Counted from the first letter of the stretch, positions 50,500 through 62,706 are shown. The stretch: DNA of 64,000 bases from Pseudomonas sp. B21-056 (GCF_026016325.1 NZ_CP087203.1:1922001-1986000); one strand, 5' to 3'. The notes: generated by a model not told the origin, from the sequence alone. A program made the numbers and translations.

Positions 50500-50648
50500 T
50501 TCTCACGCTTTGCGTGGGAATGCATCTCTGGACGCTCCGCGTCCGCTTTTCAACGTTCTTTGTTGTCTGGTCGGGCCTCATCGCGAGCAGGCTCGCTCCC
50601 ACATTTGGACTGCAATCCCCTGTGGGAGCGAGCCTGCTCGCGATGGGC
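50500..50648. repeat. Partial CGTTCCCACGC repeat followed by a REP doublet
   Basis: A partial family-4 repeat (GTTCTCACGCTTTGCGTGGG and GGACGCTCCGCGTCC) at 50500-50548, then inverted REP 50579-50605 and forward REP 50620-50648. These lie between xdhB and xdhC inside the operon, a place where they may reduce downstream expression or shape mRNA processing. Confidence 0.85.
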
Positions 50649-50659
50649 CGCGCCGCGGT

Positions 50660-53059
50660 CTATAGCGAAGCCAACTCGGTTTCAGCAGGCTCAGCCGCAA
50701 CGACCCTCAACCCACGCATCTGCTCACACCCCCACAACACCCGCTCCGGTGTCGCCGGCGCATCGATTTTCGGTTGTTGCCGGTAATCCCCCAAACTCGC
50801 CACGGCATCCTTGATCGCGCACCACGCGGCGATGCCGAGCATGAACGGCGGCTCACCGACGGCCTTGGAGTGGAAAACCGTGTCTTCGGGGTTCTTGCGG
50901 TTTTCCACCAGTCGGACCCGCAGGTCCAGCGGCATGTCGGCCACGGCCGGGATCTTGTAGCTGGCGGGGCCATTGGTCATCAGCTTGCCCTTGTCGTTCC
51001 ACACCAGCTCTTCCATGGTCAGCCAGCCCATGCCCTGGATGAAGCCGCCCTCGACCTGGCCGGTGTCGATGGCCGGGTTCAGCGAGGCGCCGACGTCATG
51101 GAGGATGTCGGTGCGCAGCATCTTGTATTCGCCGGTGAGGGTGTCGACGATCACCTCGGCACAGGCCGCGCCATAGGCGTAGTAGTAGAACGGCCGGCCA
51201 CGGGCCTGGCTGCGGTCGTAGTAGATTTTCGGGGTCTTGTAGAAACCGGTGCTCGACAGCGAGACCTGGGCGAAATACGCCTGTTGCACCAGCGCCTCGA
51301 AGCTCAGGATGTGGTCGCGCACCCGTACATGACCGTTGTGGAACGCCACGTCTTCTTCACTGACCTTGTACTGTCGTGCGGCGAATTCCACCAGGCGCCG
51401 CTTGATGGTTTCGGCGGCATTCTGCGCGGCCTTGCCGTTCAGGTCGGCGCCGCTGGAGGCGGCGGTGGGCGAGGTATTCGGCACTTTGTCGGTGTTGGTC
51501 GCGGTGATCTGCACCCGGTCCATTTCCACCTGGAACACTTCGGCCACCACCTGCGCAACCTTGGTGTTCAGGCCCTGACCCATTTCAGTGCCGCCATGGT
51601 TCAGGTGGATGCTGCCGTCGGTGTAGACGTGGATCAGCGCGCCGGCCTGGTTGAGGAAGCTGGCGGTAAACGAAATGCCGAATTTCACCGGCGTCAGCGC
51701 CAGGCCTTTTTTCAGGATCGGGCTGTTGGCGTTGTAGTGGCGGATCGCTTCGCGACGCTCGGCGTACTGGCTGCTTTCCTCCAGCTCGGCGGTCATTTCC
51801 TCGAGCATGTTGTGCTCGACGGTCTGGTAGTAGTGAGTGACGTTGCGCTCGGTCTTGCCGTAATAGTTGGCCTTGCGTACCGCCAGTGGATCAAGCCCCA
51901 GGTGCCGGGCGATGGCGTCCATGACTTCTTCGATGGCAACCATGCCTTGCGGGCCGCCGAAGCCACGGTAAGCGGTGTTCGACGCGGTGTTGGTCTTGCA
52001 GCGATGACCGTTGATGGTTGCATCGCCCAGGTAGTAGGCGTTGTCGGCGTGGAACATTGCCCGGTCGACAATCGACGCCGACAGGTCCGGCGAGCAGCCG
52101 CAGTTGCCGGCCAGTTCCAGGGCGATGCCGTGCAGGCGCCCGTTGCTGTCAAAGCCCACGTCATATTCGATGTAGAAGGGGTGGCGCTTGCCGGTCATCA
52201 ACATGTCTTCGACCCTTGGCAGGCGCATCTTGGTCGGCTGGCCGGTGAGGTGCGCGATCACCGCACACAGGCATGCCGGGCTGGCGGCCTGGGTTTCCTT
52301 GCCGCCAAAGCCGCCGCCCATGCGGCGCATGTCCACCACGACCTTGTTCATCGACACACCCAGCACTTCGGCCACCAGTTTCTGCACTTCGGTGGGGTTC
52401 TGGGTCGAGCAGTAGACGATCATGCCGCCGTCTTCGGTGGGCATCACCGAGGAGATCTGGGTCTCGAGGTAAAAGTGTTCCTGCCCGCCGATGTGCAACG
52501 AGCCCTGGATGCGATGCTCGGCGCTCGCCAGTGCGGTGGCTGAATCGCCGCGCTGGTGGGTGTGGCTGTCGAGCACGAAGTGGCGTTTGCGCAGGGCTTC
52601 GACCACGTCCAGCACCGGTTCCAGGTCTTCATATTCGATGATCGCCGCCATCGCCGCCTTGCGTGCGGTTTCCAGGTCCCGGGCAGCAACGGCCAGCACC
52701 GGTTGGCCGACGAACTGCACGTCGTCAATCGCCAGCAGCGGGTCACCGGGCAACAGCGGGCCGATGTCCTTGAGGCCCGGAATGTCTTCATGGGTGATGG
52801 CGATGCGCACGCCTTCGAAGGCGTAGCACGGCGTGGTGTCGATGCGCAGGATCCGCGCGTGGGCGCGGTCCGACAGTCGGGCGTAGACGTGCAACTGGTT
52901 GGGGAATTCGAGACGGTCGTCGATGTACTGCGCTTCACCGGTCACATGCTTGGCGGCGCTGTCATGCTTGACGCTGCGACCGACGCCGGTGGTCAGGTCG
53001 CGGGCAAACAGCTCGGCCAGTTCGGCTTGGGTCTTCTCTACGGCGTGATGGTTAGACAT
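50660..53059 (-). CDS. xdhB: Xanthine dehydrogenase, molybdenum-binding subunit
   Basis: 799 aa; oxidises hypoxanthine and xanthine to urate at the molybdopterin site. Recognised by 'RRMGGGFGGKETQAASPACL' (cofactor loop), 'CSTQNPTEVQKLVAEVLGV', 'TAYRGFGGPQGMVAIEEVMD' (Arg of the substrate site) and 'NHGGTEMGQGLNTKVAQVVA'. Start overlaps the xdhA stop by 8 bp. Followed by REP DNA before xdhC. Confidence 0.96.
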   Translation of the reverse strand: MSNHHAVEKTQAELAELFARDLTTGVGRSVKHDSAAKHVTGEAQYIDDRLEFPNQLHVYARLSDRAHARILRIDTTPCYAFEGVRIAITHEDIPGLKDIGPLLPGDPLLAIDDVQFVGQPVLAVAARDLETARKAAMAAIIEYEDLEPVLDVVEALRKRHFVLDSHTHQRGDSATALASAEHRIQGSLHIGGQEHFYLETQISSVMPTEDGGMIVYCSTQNPTEVQKLVAEVLGVSMNKVVVDMRRMGGGFGGKETQAASPACLCAVIAHLTGQPTKMRLPRVEDMLMTGKRHPFYIEYDVGFDSNGRLHGIALELAGNCGCSPDLSASIVDRAMFHADNAYYLGDATINGHRCKTNTASNTAYRGFGGPQGMVAIEEVMDAIARHLGLDPLAVRKANYYGKTERNVTHYYQTVEHNMLEEMTAELEESSQYAERREAIRHYNANSPILKKGLALTPVKFGISFTASFLNQAGALIHVYTDGSIHLNHGGTEMGQGLNTKVAQVVAEVFQVEMDRVQITATNTDKVPNTSPTAASSGADLNGKAAQNAAETIKRRLVEFAARQYKVSEEDVAFHNGHVRVRDHILSFEALVQQAYFAQVSLSSTGFYKTPKIYYDRSQARGRPFYYYAYGAACAEVIVDTLTGEYKMLRTDILHDVGASLNPAIDTGQVEGGFIQGMGWLTMEELVWNDKGKLMTNGPASYKIPAVADMPLDLRVRLVENRKNPEDTVFHSKAVGEPPFMLGIAAWCAIKDAVASLGDYRQQPKIDAPATPERVLWGCEQMRGLRVVAAEPAETELASL

Positions 53060-54506
53060 AAGCGGTCACCCGAGTCTCGATGTGCGGCGTTTGCAGTTCG
53101 ATGAAGTATTTGCGCAGCAGGTTGCGGGCGCTGAGCAGGCGGTACTCCTTGCTGGCGCGAAAGTCCGACAAAGGCGTGAAGTCTTCGGCCAGGGCGGCGC
53201 AGGCGCGCTCGAGGGTGCTGTCGTTCCATTGCGCGCCGATCAGGGCCGACTCGCAATGCTTGGCACGCTTGGGGATCGCGGCCATGCCACCGAAAGCCAC
53301 GCGCGCATCGCGGACCACGCCGTTGTCGATGCGCAGGTTGAACGCGGCACACACCGCGGAGATGTCATCGTCCAGGCGCTTGGACACCTTGTAGGCGCGG
53401 AACGCCTGCTCGGCGCTGGCTCGGGGCACGATGATCTTTTCGATGAATTCGCTTTCCTGACGGGCGGTGACCCGGTACTCGATGAAGTAATCCTCCAACG
53501 CCAGGGTGCGACGGACCTGGCCCTTGCACAGCACGATCTGCGCACCCAGGGCGATCAGCAGGGGCGGCGAGTCACCGATGGGCGAGGCGTTGCCAATGTT
53601 GCCGCCCAGGGTGCCCTGGTTGCGGATCTGCAGCGAGGCGAAGCGCTGCAACAGTTCGCCGAAGTCCGGGTACTCGGCTTTCAACGCCTCGTAGCAATCG
53701 GAAAGCGCGGTGGCGGCGCCGATTTCCAGGCGATCGTCGAAACGTTCGATGCGCTTGAGTTCGGCAACGTTGCCCACGTAGATCATCACCGGCAGGGTGC
53801 GGTGGAACTGGGTGACTTCCAGGGCCAGGTCGGTGCCGCCGGCCAGCAGGCGTGCCTGGGGATAGGCGTCGTAGAGATCGGCCAGGTCGGCCACGGTCAG
53901 CGGCACCAGGCAACGCTTGTCGCCGCAATTGAGTTCGCCGGTTTCCTTGGGGGCGATGGCTTGGAGACGGGCGATGGTCTCGGCCTCGCGGGCATCGAAC
54001 TGGTCCGGCTGTTTGCCGCAGCAGGCCTGATCGGCGGCCGCCAGGATCGGCCGGTAGCCGGTGCAGCGGCACAGATTGCCGGCCAGGGCTTCATGGGCCT
54101 TGTGGGTGTCAGGTTGTTCGCTGTTCTTTTGCAGGGCGAACAGCGACATGACGAAGCCCGGTGTGCAGAAGCCGCATTGCGAGCCGTGGCAATCGACCAT
54201 CGCTTGCTGGACGCTATGCAGCCGGCCCTGGTGCTTGAGGTCTTCGACGCTGATCAGTTGCTTGCCGTGCAGGGAAGAAACGAAGGTCAGGCATGAGTTG
54301 AGGCTGCGATAGCGAATGCGCGAGCGGCCGTTTTCGTCCGTGTCCAATTCGCCCACCACCACGGTGCAGGCACCGCAGTCGCCGCTGGCACAACCTTCTT
54401 TGGTGCCGGATTTACCGACATGCTCGCGCAGATAGTTGAGCACGGTCAGGTTCGGGTCCAGGGTGTGCTCGCTACGGAGTTCCTGGTTGAGTAAAAACTG
54501 GATCAC
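53052..54506 (-). CDS. xdhA: Xanthine dehydrogenase, FAD/[2Fe-2S] subunit
   Basis: 484 aa. N-terminal plant-type [2Fe-2S] cluster ('CASGDCGACTVVVGEL'), second [2Fe-2S] cluster ('GFCTPGFVMSL' and 'NLCRCTGYRPI'), then the FAD domain ('RLLAGGTDLALEV', 'LGGNIGNASPIGD') and the C-terminal CO dehydrogenase flavoprotein domain. It passes electrons from XdhB to NAD. First gene of the operon, divergent from the GntR gene at 54853. Confidence 0.96.
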   Translation of the reverse strand: MIQFLLNQELRSEHTLDPNLTVLNYLREHVGKSGTKEGCASGDCGACTVVVGELDTDENGRSRIRYRSLNSCLTFVSSLHGKQLISVEDLKHQGRLHSVQQAMVDCHGSQCGFCTPGFVMSLFALQKNSEQPDTHKAHEALAGNLCRCTGYRPILAAADQACCGKQPDQFDAREAETIARLQAIAPKETGELNCGDKRCLVPLTVADLADLYDAYPQARLLAGGTDLALEVTQFHRTLPVMIYVGNVAELKRIERFDDRLEIGAATALSDCYEALKAEYPDFGELLQRFASLQIRNQGTLGGNIGNASPIGDSPPLLIALGAQIVLCKGQVRRTLALEDYFIEYRVTARQESEFIEKIIVPRASAEQAFRAYKVSKRLDDDISAVCAAFNLRIDNGVVRDARVAFGGMAAIPKRAKHCESALIGAQWNDSTLERACAALAEDFTPLSDFRASKEYRLLSARNLLRKYFIELQTPHIETRVTAYV

Positions 54507-54549
54507 GGAAGGCCTCGCAGATTCATTATTGTTGTATCGACGTAGGCCG

Positions 54550-54600
54550 AATTTAGCAGGTCTGACTTTTCGGTCAATAATTTTCTGACTTAAAGGTCAG
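54550..54600 (-). promoter_or_regulatory. xdhA promoter overlapped by two TGAC-N6-GTCA dyads
   Basis: Minus strand: -35 TTGACC (54577-54572) and -10 TAAATT (54555-54550) at 16-bp spacing. Two inverted repeats, CTGAC-N6-GTCAG (54585-54600) and TGAC-N6-GTCA (54563-54576), lie 23 bp apart, the second covering the -35 element. This is the pattern of a repressor with two phased sites; the neighbouring GntR regulator is the obvious candidate. Confidence 0.65.
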
Positions 54601-54649
54601 GAAAATTCGGTTCGTCGATGAACAACGTCCTATAGACACTGTAGAACCT

Positions 54650-54741
54650 TGTGGGAGCCGAGCTTGCTCGCGATGGCGGCGGCACATTCAACAGGGATGG
54701 AGGCTGGCATGCCGCCATCGCGAGCAAGCTCGGTTCCCACA
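54650..54741. repeat. REP doublet, divergent sequence variant
   Basis: Forward copy GTGGGAGCCGAGCTTGCTCG at 54650-54678 and inverted copy at 54712-54741, separated by ~33 bp. The core reads GAGCTTGCTCG where most copies have GAGCCTGCTCG, and both arms carry the same change, so the pair co-varies. It lies in a divergent intergenic region. Confidence 0.85.
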
Positions 54742-54852
54742 GAACCTTTTTGCTTGAATCGTGCCAAAAACCCGGTACAGGCCCTGCGCCATGACGTATC
54801 GAGTGCGCTACACTGCGCCGCTTGTGCAGATCGAAGAGTTTGAAGGACAACC

Positions 54853-55512
54853 ATGACGTTCAAGGCCCCGGACAGCCTCGCCGAGCAAATCGCCCATCAT
54901 CTCGCCGAACGCATCATTCGCGGTGAAATGAAGCCGGGAGAGCGCATCCAGGAGCAGAAGGTCACGCTGGCGCTCAATGTCAGCCGCGGCTCGGTCCGCG
55001 AGGCCCTGCTGATCCTGGAACGACGCCACCTGATCGCGATCCTGCCGCGCCGTGGTGCCCACGTCACCGAACTCACCGAACATAACGTGCGCAGCCTCTG
55101 TACGCTGATGAGCGAGCTGTACATCCTGCTGGGCAACGCCGTGGCCCATGGTTGGCGGGACTCGACCGACATGGCGCCGTTCCTGCAGATCCAGCAGCGC
55201 CTCAAGGACGCCTTCGTGCGCCAGGACATCCGCACGTTCGTCGATGAAAGCTTCAGTGTGATGCGCGCCGCTTATCCTTTTGCCAACAATCCGTACTTGC
55301 AGGAAACCGTCGAGAACCTGCAGCCGGCCATGAGCCGCGCCTATTTCCTCGCCCTGGAACAACGCAAGGCCGAAATGAGCGAGTACCTCGACCTGTTCCA
55401 GAGCCTGCTTGTCGCGGTGCTGGCCCGTGATCTGCCGCAGATCCGCATTGTGCTCACGGCCTACGGCCAGCGCAGTTGCGATCTGGTGGTTGCCGCCCTG
55501 ACGAAGGCCTGA
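54853..55512 (+). CDS. GntR-family transcriptional regulator (FCD domain)
   Basis: 219 aa. Winged helix ('LAEQIAHHLAERIIRGEMKP', 'VTLALNVSRGSVREALLILE') and FCD helical domain. Divergent from xdhA, whose promoter carries two dyads; it probably regulates the xdh operon. The stop is followed after two bases by the GTG start of smc, so a shared transcript is likely. The ligand is unknown; xanthine or urate would be logical. Confidence 0.9.
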   Translation: MTFKAPDSLAEQIAHHLAERIIRGEMKPGERIQEQKVTLALNVSRGSVREALLILERRHLIAILPRRGAHVTELTEHNVRSLCTLMSELYILLGNAVAHGWRDSTDMAPFLQIQQRLKDAFVRQDIRTFVDESFSVMRAAYPFANNPYLQETVENLQPAMSRAYFLALEQRKAEMSEYLDLFQSLLVAVLARDLPQIRIVLTAYGQRSCDLVVAALTKA

Positions 55513-55514
55513 AC

Positions 55515-58500
55515 GTGCGCCTCAAGTGCATCAAGCTGGCGGGGTTCAAGTCCTTCGTCGACCCGACCACGGTGAACTTCCCCAGCAACATGGCGGCGGT
55601 GGTCGGGCCCAACGGTTGCGGCAAGTCGAACATCATCGACGCCGTGCGCTGGGTGATGGGCGAGAGTTCGGCCAAGAACCTGCGCGGCGAATCGATGACC
55701 GACGTCATCTTCAACGGTTCCACCAGCCGCAAGCCGGTCAGCCAGGCGAGCATCGAGCTGGTGTTCGATAACTCCGACGGCACCCTGATCGGCGAATACG
55801 CGGCCTATGCGGAAATCTCCATCCGCCGCAAAGTGACCCGCGACAGCCAGAACAGTTATTTCCTCAACGGCGCCAAATGCCGGCGTCGCGACATCACCGA
55901 CATCTTCCTCGGCACCGGCCTGGGGCCGCGCAGCTACTCGATCATCGAGCAGGGCATGATCTCCAAGCTGATTGAGGCCAAGCCTGAAGACCTGCGTAAC
56001 TTCATCGAAGAGGCCGCCGGTATCTCCAAATACAAGGAGCGCCGGCGCGAGACGGAAAACCGTATCCGTCGCACCCACGAAAACCTCGCTCGCTTGACCG
56101 ACCTGCGCGAAGAGCTCGACCGTCAGCTCGAACGCCTGCACCGTCAGTCCGAGGCCGCGCGCAAATACCAGGAATACAAGGGCGAAGAGCGCCAGCTCAA
56201 GGCCCAGCTCTCGGCCCTGCGCTGGCAGGCGTTGAATGAACAGGTCGGCCAACGCGAAGCGATCATCGGCAACCAGGAGGTCAGCTTCGAAGCCCTGGTG
56301 GCCGAACAGCGCAATGCCGATGCCGCCATCGAGCGCCTGCGTGATGGGCACCACGAGCTGTCCGAACGCTTCAACCTGGTGCAAGGGCGCTTCTATTCGG
56401 TCGGTGGCGACATCGCCCGGGTCGAGCAGAGTATCCAGCACGGCCAGCAACGGCTGCGCCAGTTACAGGATGACTTGAAGGAAGCTGAGCGCGCGCGCCT
56501 GGAGACCGAGTCTCACCTGGGTCACGACCGCACCTTGCTGCTGACCCTTGGCGAAGAGCTGGAGCGGCTCACGCCGGAACAGGAAATCACCAGTGCCGCC
56601 GCCGAAGAGGCCGCTGCCGCCCTGGAAGAGTCCGAGCTGACCATGCACGGCTGGCAGGAGCAGTGGGACCGTTTCAACCTCACTTCTGCCGAGCCACGGC
56701 GTCAGGCCGAAGTCCAGCAGTCGCGCATCCAGCAACTGGAAACCAGCATGGAGCGCCTGGCCGAGCGCCAGCGCCGCCTGGCCGAAGAGCGTGCCTTGCT
56801 CGCGGCGGACCCGGAAGACGCGGCGATCCTCGACCTGAGCGAGCAACTGGCCGCCAGCGAAGCCACTCTCGAAGACTTGCAGGCCAGCGAGGACGCCCAG
56901 GTCGAGCGGCTCGAACAACTGCGCCAGGCCTTGCAACTGGCTCTTCAGAATCAGCAGCAGGCCCAGGGCGAGTTGCAACGGCTCAACGGTCGTCTGGCCT
57001 CGTTGGAAGCCTTGCAGCAGGCCGCGCTGGATCCGGGCACCGGCACTGCCGAATGGCTGCGGGACCAGCATCTGGCCGAGCGTCCGAGGCTGGCCGAAGG
57101 CCTGAAGGTCGACGCCGGTTGGGAGCTGGCGGTGGAAACCGTGCTGGGCGCCGATCTGCAAGCAGTGCTGGTGGATGATTTCGCCGGCTTCGACCTCTCG
57201 GGGTTCACCCAGGGCGACCTGCGCCTGCTCAGCCCGGCCGGCGACGGAGTGCGGATGCCGGGCAGCCTGCTGGACAAGGTCGAGGCCAAGGTCGATCTGT
57301 CGCCCTGGCTCGGGCAGGTCAGGCCGGTAGAGAACCTTGAACAGGCCTTGGCCCTGCGCGGGCAACTGGCAGCGGGTGAAAGCCTGATCAGTCGTGATGG
57401 CTATTGGGTCGGCCGGCATTTCCTGCGGGTGCGCCGAGCCAGCGAAGCCGAGAGCGGCATGCTCGCCCGGGGCCAGGAAATCCAGCGCCTGGGCGCCGAG
57501 CGCGACGAACGCGAAGCCAGCGTCGAAGCCCTGGAAACCGAATTGCAGAATCTGCGGGCGCAACAGCGTCAGCAGGAAAATGGGCGCGAACATCTGCGCC
57601 GGCTGTTGCAGGACGAAGCGCGCCAGCAAGGCGAGCTCAAGGCTCAGTTGTCGGCCGGCAAGGCCAAGGCTGAACAGCTGGCCCTGCGGCGCACCCGACT
57701 GGAAGAAGAGATCGCCGAGCAGGGCGAGCAACGGGCGCTGGAGCACGAACAGATTGGCGAGGCGCGCCTGCAACTGCAGGAAGCCCTCGATGCCATGGCC
57801 CTGGACACCGAGCAGCGTGAGCTGTTGCTGGCCCAGCGCGACAGCCTGCGCGAACGCCTCGACCGGGTGCGCCAGGAAGCGCGTCAGCACAAGGACCATG
57901 CCCATCAGTTGGCGGTGCGCCTGGGCTCGCTCAAGGCGCAATACGATTCCACGCGCCAGGCCCTCGAACGCCTGGAGATGCAGTCCGAACGCCTGACCGA
58001 AAAACGCGAACAGTTGAGCCTGAACCTGGAGGAGGGCGAGGCGCCGCTGGAAGAGCTGCGGCTCAAGCTCGAGGAACTGCTCGACAAGCGGATGAGTGTC
58101 GACGAGGAACTCAAGACGGCGCAGATCGCCCTCGAAGACGCTGACCGTGAGCTGCGCGATGCCGAGAAGCGCCGTAGCCAGGCCGAGCAGCAATCCCAGT
58201 TGATTCGCGGCCAGATGGAGCAGCAACGCCTGGAGTGGCAAGCCCTGACCGTGCGTCGCAAGGCCTTGCAGGACCAACTGCTGGAAGACGGTTACGACCT
58301 CAACGGCGTGCTCGCCACCTTGGTGGCCGGGGCCAATGAGAAAGACGCCGAGGAAGAACTGGAGCGCATCGCTGCGCGGATCCAGCGCCTGGGCGCGATC
58401 AACCTGGCGGCCATCGACGAATACGAGCAACAGTCCGAGCGCAAGCGTTACCTGGATGCCCAGGACGCTGACCTGGTGGAAGCGCTGGAAACCCTGGAAA

Positions 58501-59003
58501 ACGTCATCCGCAAGATCGACAAGGAAACCCGAAACCGCTTCAAGGATACCTTTGATCAGATCAATGGCGGTTTGCAGGCGCTTTTCCCAAAAGTTTTCGG
58601 TGGCGGCAGTGCGTACTTGGAACTGACGGGCGAAGATCTACTCGATACTGGGGTGACAATCATGGCGCGTCCTCCCGGAAAGAAGAACAGCACCATTCAT
58701 TTGCTCTCCGGTGGTGAAAAGGCGTTGACCGCGTTGGCCCTGGTATTTGCCATCTTCAAGTTGAATCCGGCGCCGTTCTGCATGCTCGACGAAGTCGATG
58801 CGCCGCTGGACGACGCCAACGTGGGCCGTTACGCACGGCTGGTAAAGGAAATGTCTGAAACAGTGCAGTTCATCTATATCACCCACAACAAGATCGCCAT
58901 GGAAATGGCCGATCAGTTGATGGGTGTGACGATGCACGAACCGGGCTGTTCGCGGCTGGTGGCGGTGGATGTCGAGGAGGCCATGGCGATGGTGGATGCC
59001 TGA
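55515..59003 (+). CDS. smc: Chromosome segregation ATPase SMC
   Basis: 1162 aa condensin ATPase. Walker A in 'VVGPNGCGKSNIIDAVRW', coiled coil (~170-500), hinge (~505-660, 'LLDKVEAKVDLSPWLGQ'), second coiled coil (~670-970), signature 'LLSGGEKALTALALVFA' and Walker B 'FCMLDEVDAPLDDANVG'. With ScpA/ScpB it compacts and resolves chromosomes. Start GTG 55515 (AAGG 7 nt before), 2 bp after the GntR stop. Confidence 0.96.
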   Translation: MRLKCIKLAGFKSFVDPTTVNFPSNMAAVVGPNGCGKSNIIDAVRWVMGESSAKNLRGESMTDVIFNGSTSRKPVSQASIELVFDNSDGTLIGEYAAYAEISIRRKVTRDSQNSYFLNGAKCRRRDITDIFLGTGLGPRSYSIIEQGMISKLIEAKPEDLRNFIEEAAGISKYKERRRETENRIRRTHENLARLTDLREELDRQLERLHRQSEAARKYQEYKGEERQLKAQLSALRWQALNEQVGQREAIIGNQEVSFEALVAEQRNADAAIERLRDGHHELSERFNLVQGRFYSVGGDIARVEQSIQHGQQRLRQLQDDLKEAERARLETESHLGHDRTLLLTLGEELERLTPEQEITSAAAEEAAAALEESELTMHGWQEQWDRFNLTSAEPRRQAEVQQSRIQQLETSMERLAERQRRLAEERALLAADPEDAAILDLSEQLAASEATLEDLQASEDAQVERLEQLRQALQLALQNQQQAQGELQRLNGRLASLEALQQAALDPGTGTAEWLRDQHLAERPRLAEGLKVDAGWELAVETVLGADLQAVLVDDFAGFDLSGFTQGDLRLLSPAGDGVRMPGSLLDKVEAKVDLSPWLGQVRPVENLEQALALRGQLAAGESLISRDGYWVGRHFLRVRRASEAESGMLARGQEIQRLGAERDEREASVEALETELQNLRAQQRQQENGREHLRRLLQDEARQQGELKAQLSAGKAKAEQLALRRTRLEEEIAEQGEQRALEHEQIGEARLQLQEALDAMALDTEQRELLLAQRDSLRERLDRVRQEARQHKDHAHQLAVRLGSLKAQYDSTRQALERLEMQSERLTEKREQLSLNLEEGEAPLEELRLKLEELLDKRMSVDEELKTAQIALEDADRELRDAEKRRSQAEQQSQLIRGQMEQQRLEWQALTVRRKALQDQLLEDGYDLNGVLATLVAGANEKDAEEELERIAARIQRLGAINLAAIDEYEQQSERKRYLDAQDADLVEALETLENVIRKIDKETRNRFKDTFDQINGGLQALFPKVFGGGSAYLELTGEDLLDTGVTIMARPPGKKNSTIHLLSGGEKALTALALVFAIFKLNPAPFCMLDEVDAPLDDANVGRYARLVKEMSETVQFIYITHNKIAMEMADQLMGVTMHEPGCSRLVAVDVEEAMAMVDA

Positions 59004-59262
59004 CGCGCAGGGTATGGAGGGCAACTTCTCGATGAGTTGTCGGGTCTTTTATCCTTGCCGAAGGCAGTTCAGATCACAGATTGGCACAAGCCTATGCGAC
59101 AGACGGTGTAAAGTTATCTTTGGTCGTGCTAGTTTAATGTCAATTTTTCGTATGCGTGGGCAAAACGCCATTCAGAACATAGAGTTGGCGCCACGTTTTA
59201 AAGCGGTTTGCAAATAGCTAAGCCCCTTATTTTTCAGCATTTTTATAGAGGCACGGGATTAC
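59004..59262. other. Intergenic region between smc and zipA
   Basis: About 260 bp. AT-rich near 59100-59150 and 59220-59250, probably holding the zipA promoter. I see no gene, REP or terminator. Confidence 0.45.
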
Positions 59263-60105
59263 ATGGAAATCGGTCTGCGCGAGTGGCTGATCGTCATCGG
59301 CATCATTGTCATTGCCGGTATTCTTTTCGATGGCTGGCGCCGCATGCGCGGCGGCAAGGGGAAACTCAAGTTCCGCCTTGATCGCAGCCTGTCGAACCTG
59401 CCGGACGAGGATGACAATGCCGAGTTGCTGGGCCCGCCCCGGGTGCTCGACACCCACAAGGAACCGCAGTTGGACGAGCATGACCTGCCGTCGGTGAGCG
59501 CTCCCGTGCGCGAACCCCGTGAATCGGGTTCCAAGCGGGGTAAACGCAACAACGAACCGTCCCAGGGCGATCTGAACCTCAACCTGGACCTGGATGGCGG
59601 CCCGAGCTTCAGCAGCCGCGACGACTTCCCGGACGAGAGCAAGGCGTCGAGCAGCGACAAGGACCAGGCCCAGGCTGAAGAAGTGCTGGTGATCAGCGTG
59701 ATCTGCCGCGACCCGGCCGGCTTCAAGGGCCCGGCGTTGCTGCAGAACATCCTGGAAAGCGGCCTGCGTTTCGGCGAGATGGACATTTTCCACCGCCACG
59801 AAAGCATGGCCGGCAACGGCGAAGTGCTGTTCTCCATGGCCAACGCCGTCAAGCCAGGGGTGTTCGACCTGGACGACATCGACCACTTCAGTACGCCGGC
59901 GGTGAGTTTCTTCCTCGGCCTGCCGGGTCCGCGTCATCCGAAGCAGGCTTTCGACGTGATGGTGGCCGCGGCCCGCAAGTTGTCCCAGGAGCTCAACGGT
60001 GAGTTGAAGGACGACCAGCGCAGTGTGCTGACCGCCCAGACCATCGAACACTACCGCCAGCGCATTGTCGAATTTGAACGCCGGGCATTGACCCAGAAGC
60101 GTTGA
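59263..60105 (+). CDS. zipA: Cell division protein ZipA
   Basis: 280 aa. An N-terminal membrane anchor ('[20 protein letters not shown]') is followed by a charged, disordered linker (~30-140) and the C-terminal FtsZ-binding domain ('[20 protein letters not shown]', '[20 protein letters not shown]', '[20 protein letters not shown]'). ZipA tethers FtsZ to the inner membrane at mid-cell. The smc-zipA-ligA order is conserved in Pseudomonas. Confidence 0.96.
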   Translation: MEIGLREWLIVIGIIVIAGILFDGWRRMRGGKGKLKFRLDRSLSNLPDEDDNAELLGPPRVLDTHKEPQLDEHDLPSVSAPVREPRESGSKRGKRNNEPSQGDLNLNLDLDGGPSFSSRDDFPDESKASSSDKDQAQAEEVLVISVICRDPAGFKGPALLQNILESGLRFGEMDIFHRHESMAGNGEVLFSMANAVKPGVFDLDDIDHFSTPAVSFFLGLPGPRHPKQAFDVMVAAARKLSQELNGELKDDQRSVLTAQTIEHYRQRIVEFERRALTQKR

Positions 60106-60145
60106 TCAGAGCGCCTCTTGTAGCCGCTCTGTGGCAAGCCGCTTT

Positions 60146-60273
60146 TGTGGCGAGGGGATTTATCCCCGCTCGAGTGCGCAGCACTCGCAAACTCTGTGGC
60201 AACACAACATTTTGAGGGCTGCTTGGCAGCCCAGTGGGGCGGTGCGAGGTTTCGCTAAATCCCCTCGCCACAG
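60146..60273. repeat. Interspersed palindromic repeat, GTGGCGAGGGGATT family (copy 2)
   Basis: Left arm TGTGGCGAGGGGATTTATCC and right arm AAATCCCCTCGCCACA, with internal short arms (GAGTGCGCAGCACTC, and a separate GGGCTGCTTGGCAGCCC). It lies between zipA and the terminator at 60309. Confidence 0.85.
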
Positions 60274-60308
60274 GTTCTCTGCCGAGCATTACTTGACTGA
60301 TTGACATG

Positions 60309-62706
<2,398 letters not shown>

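Noticed and set aside
56463..58430. 655-codon minus-strand frame inside smc
   Set aside because: Leucine/glutamine-rich shadow of the SMC coiled coils.
58969..59217. 82-codon frame after smc
   Set aside because: Overlaps the smc end in another frame, no ribosome-binding site, cysteine/arginine-rich random composition.
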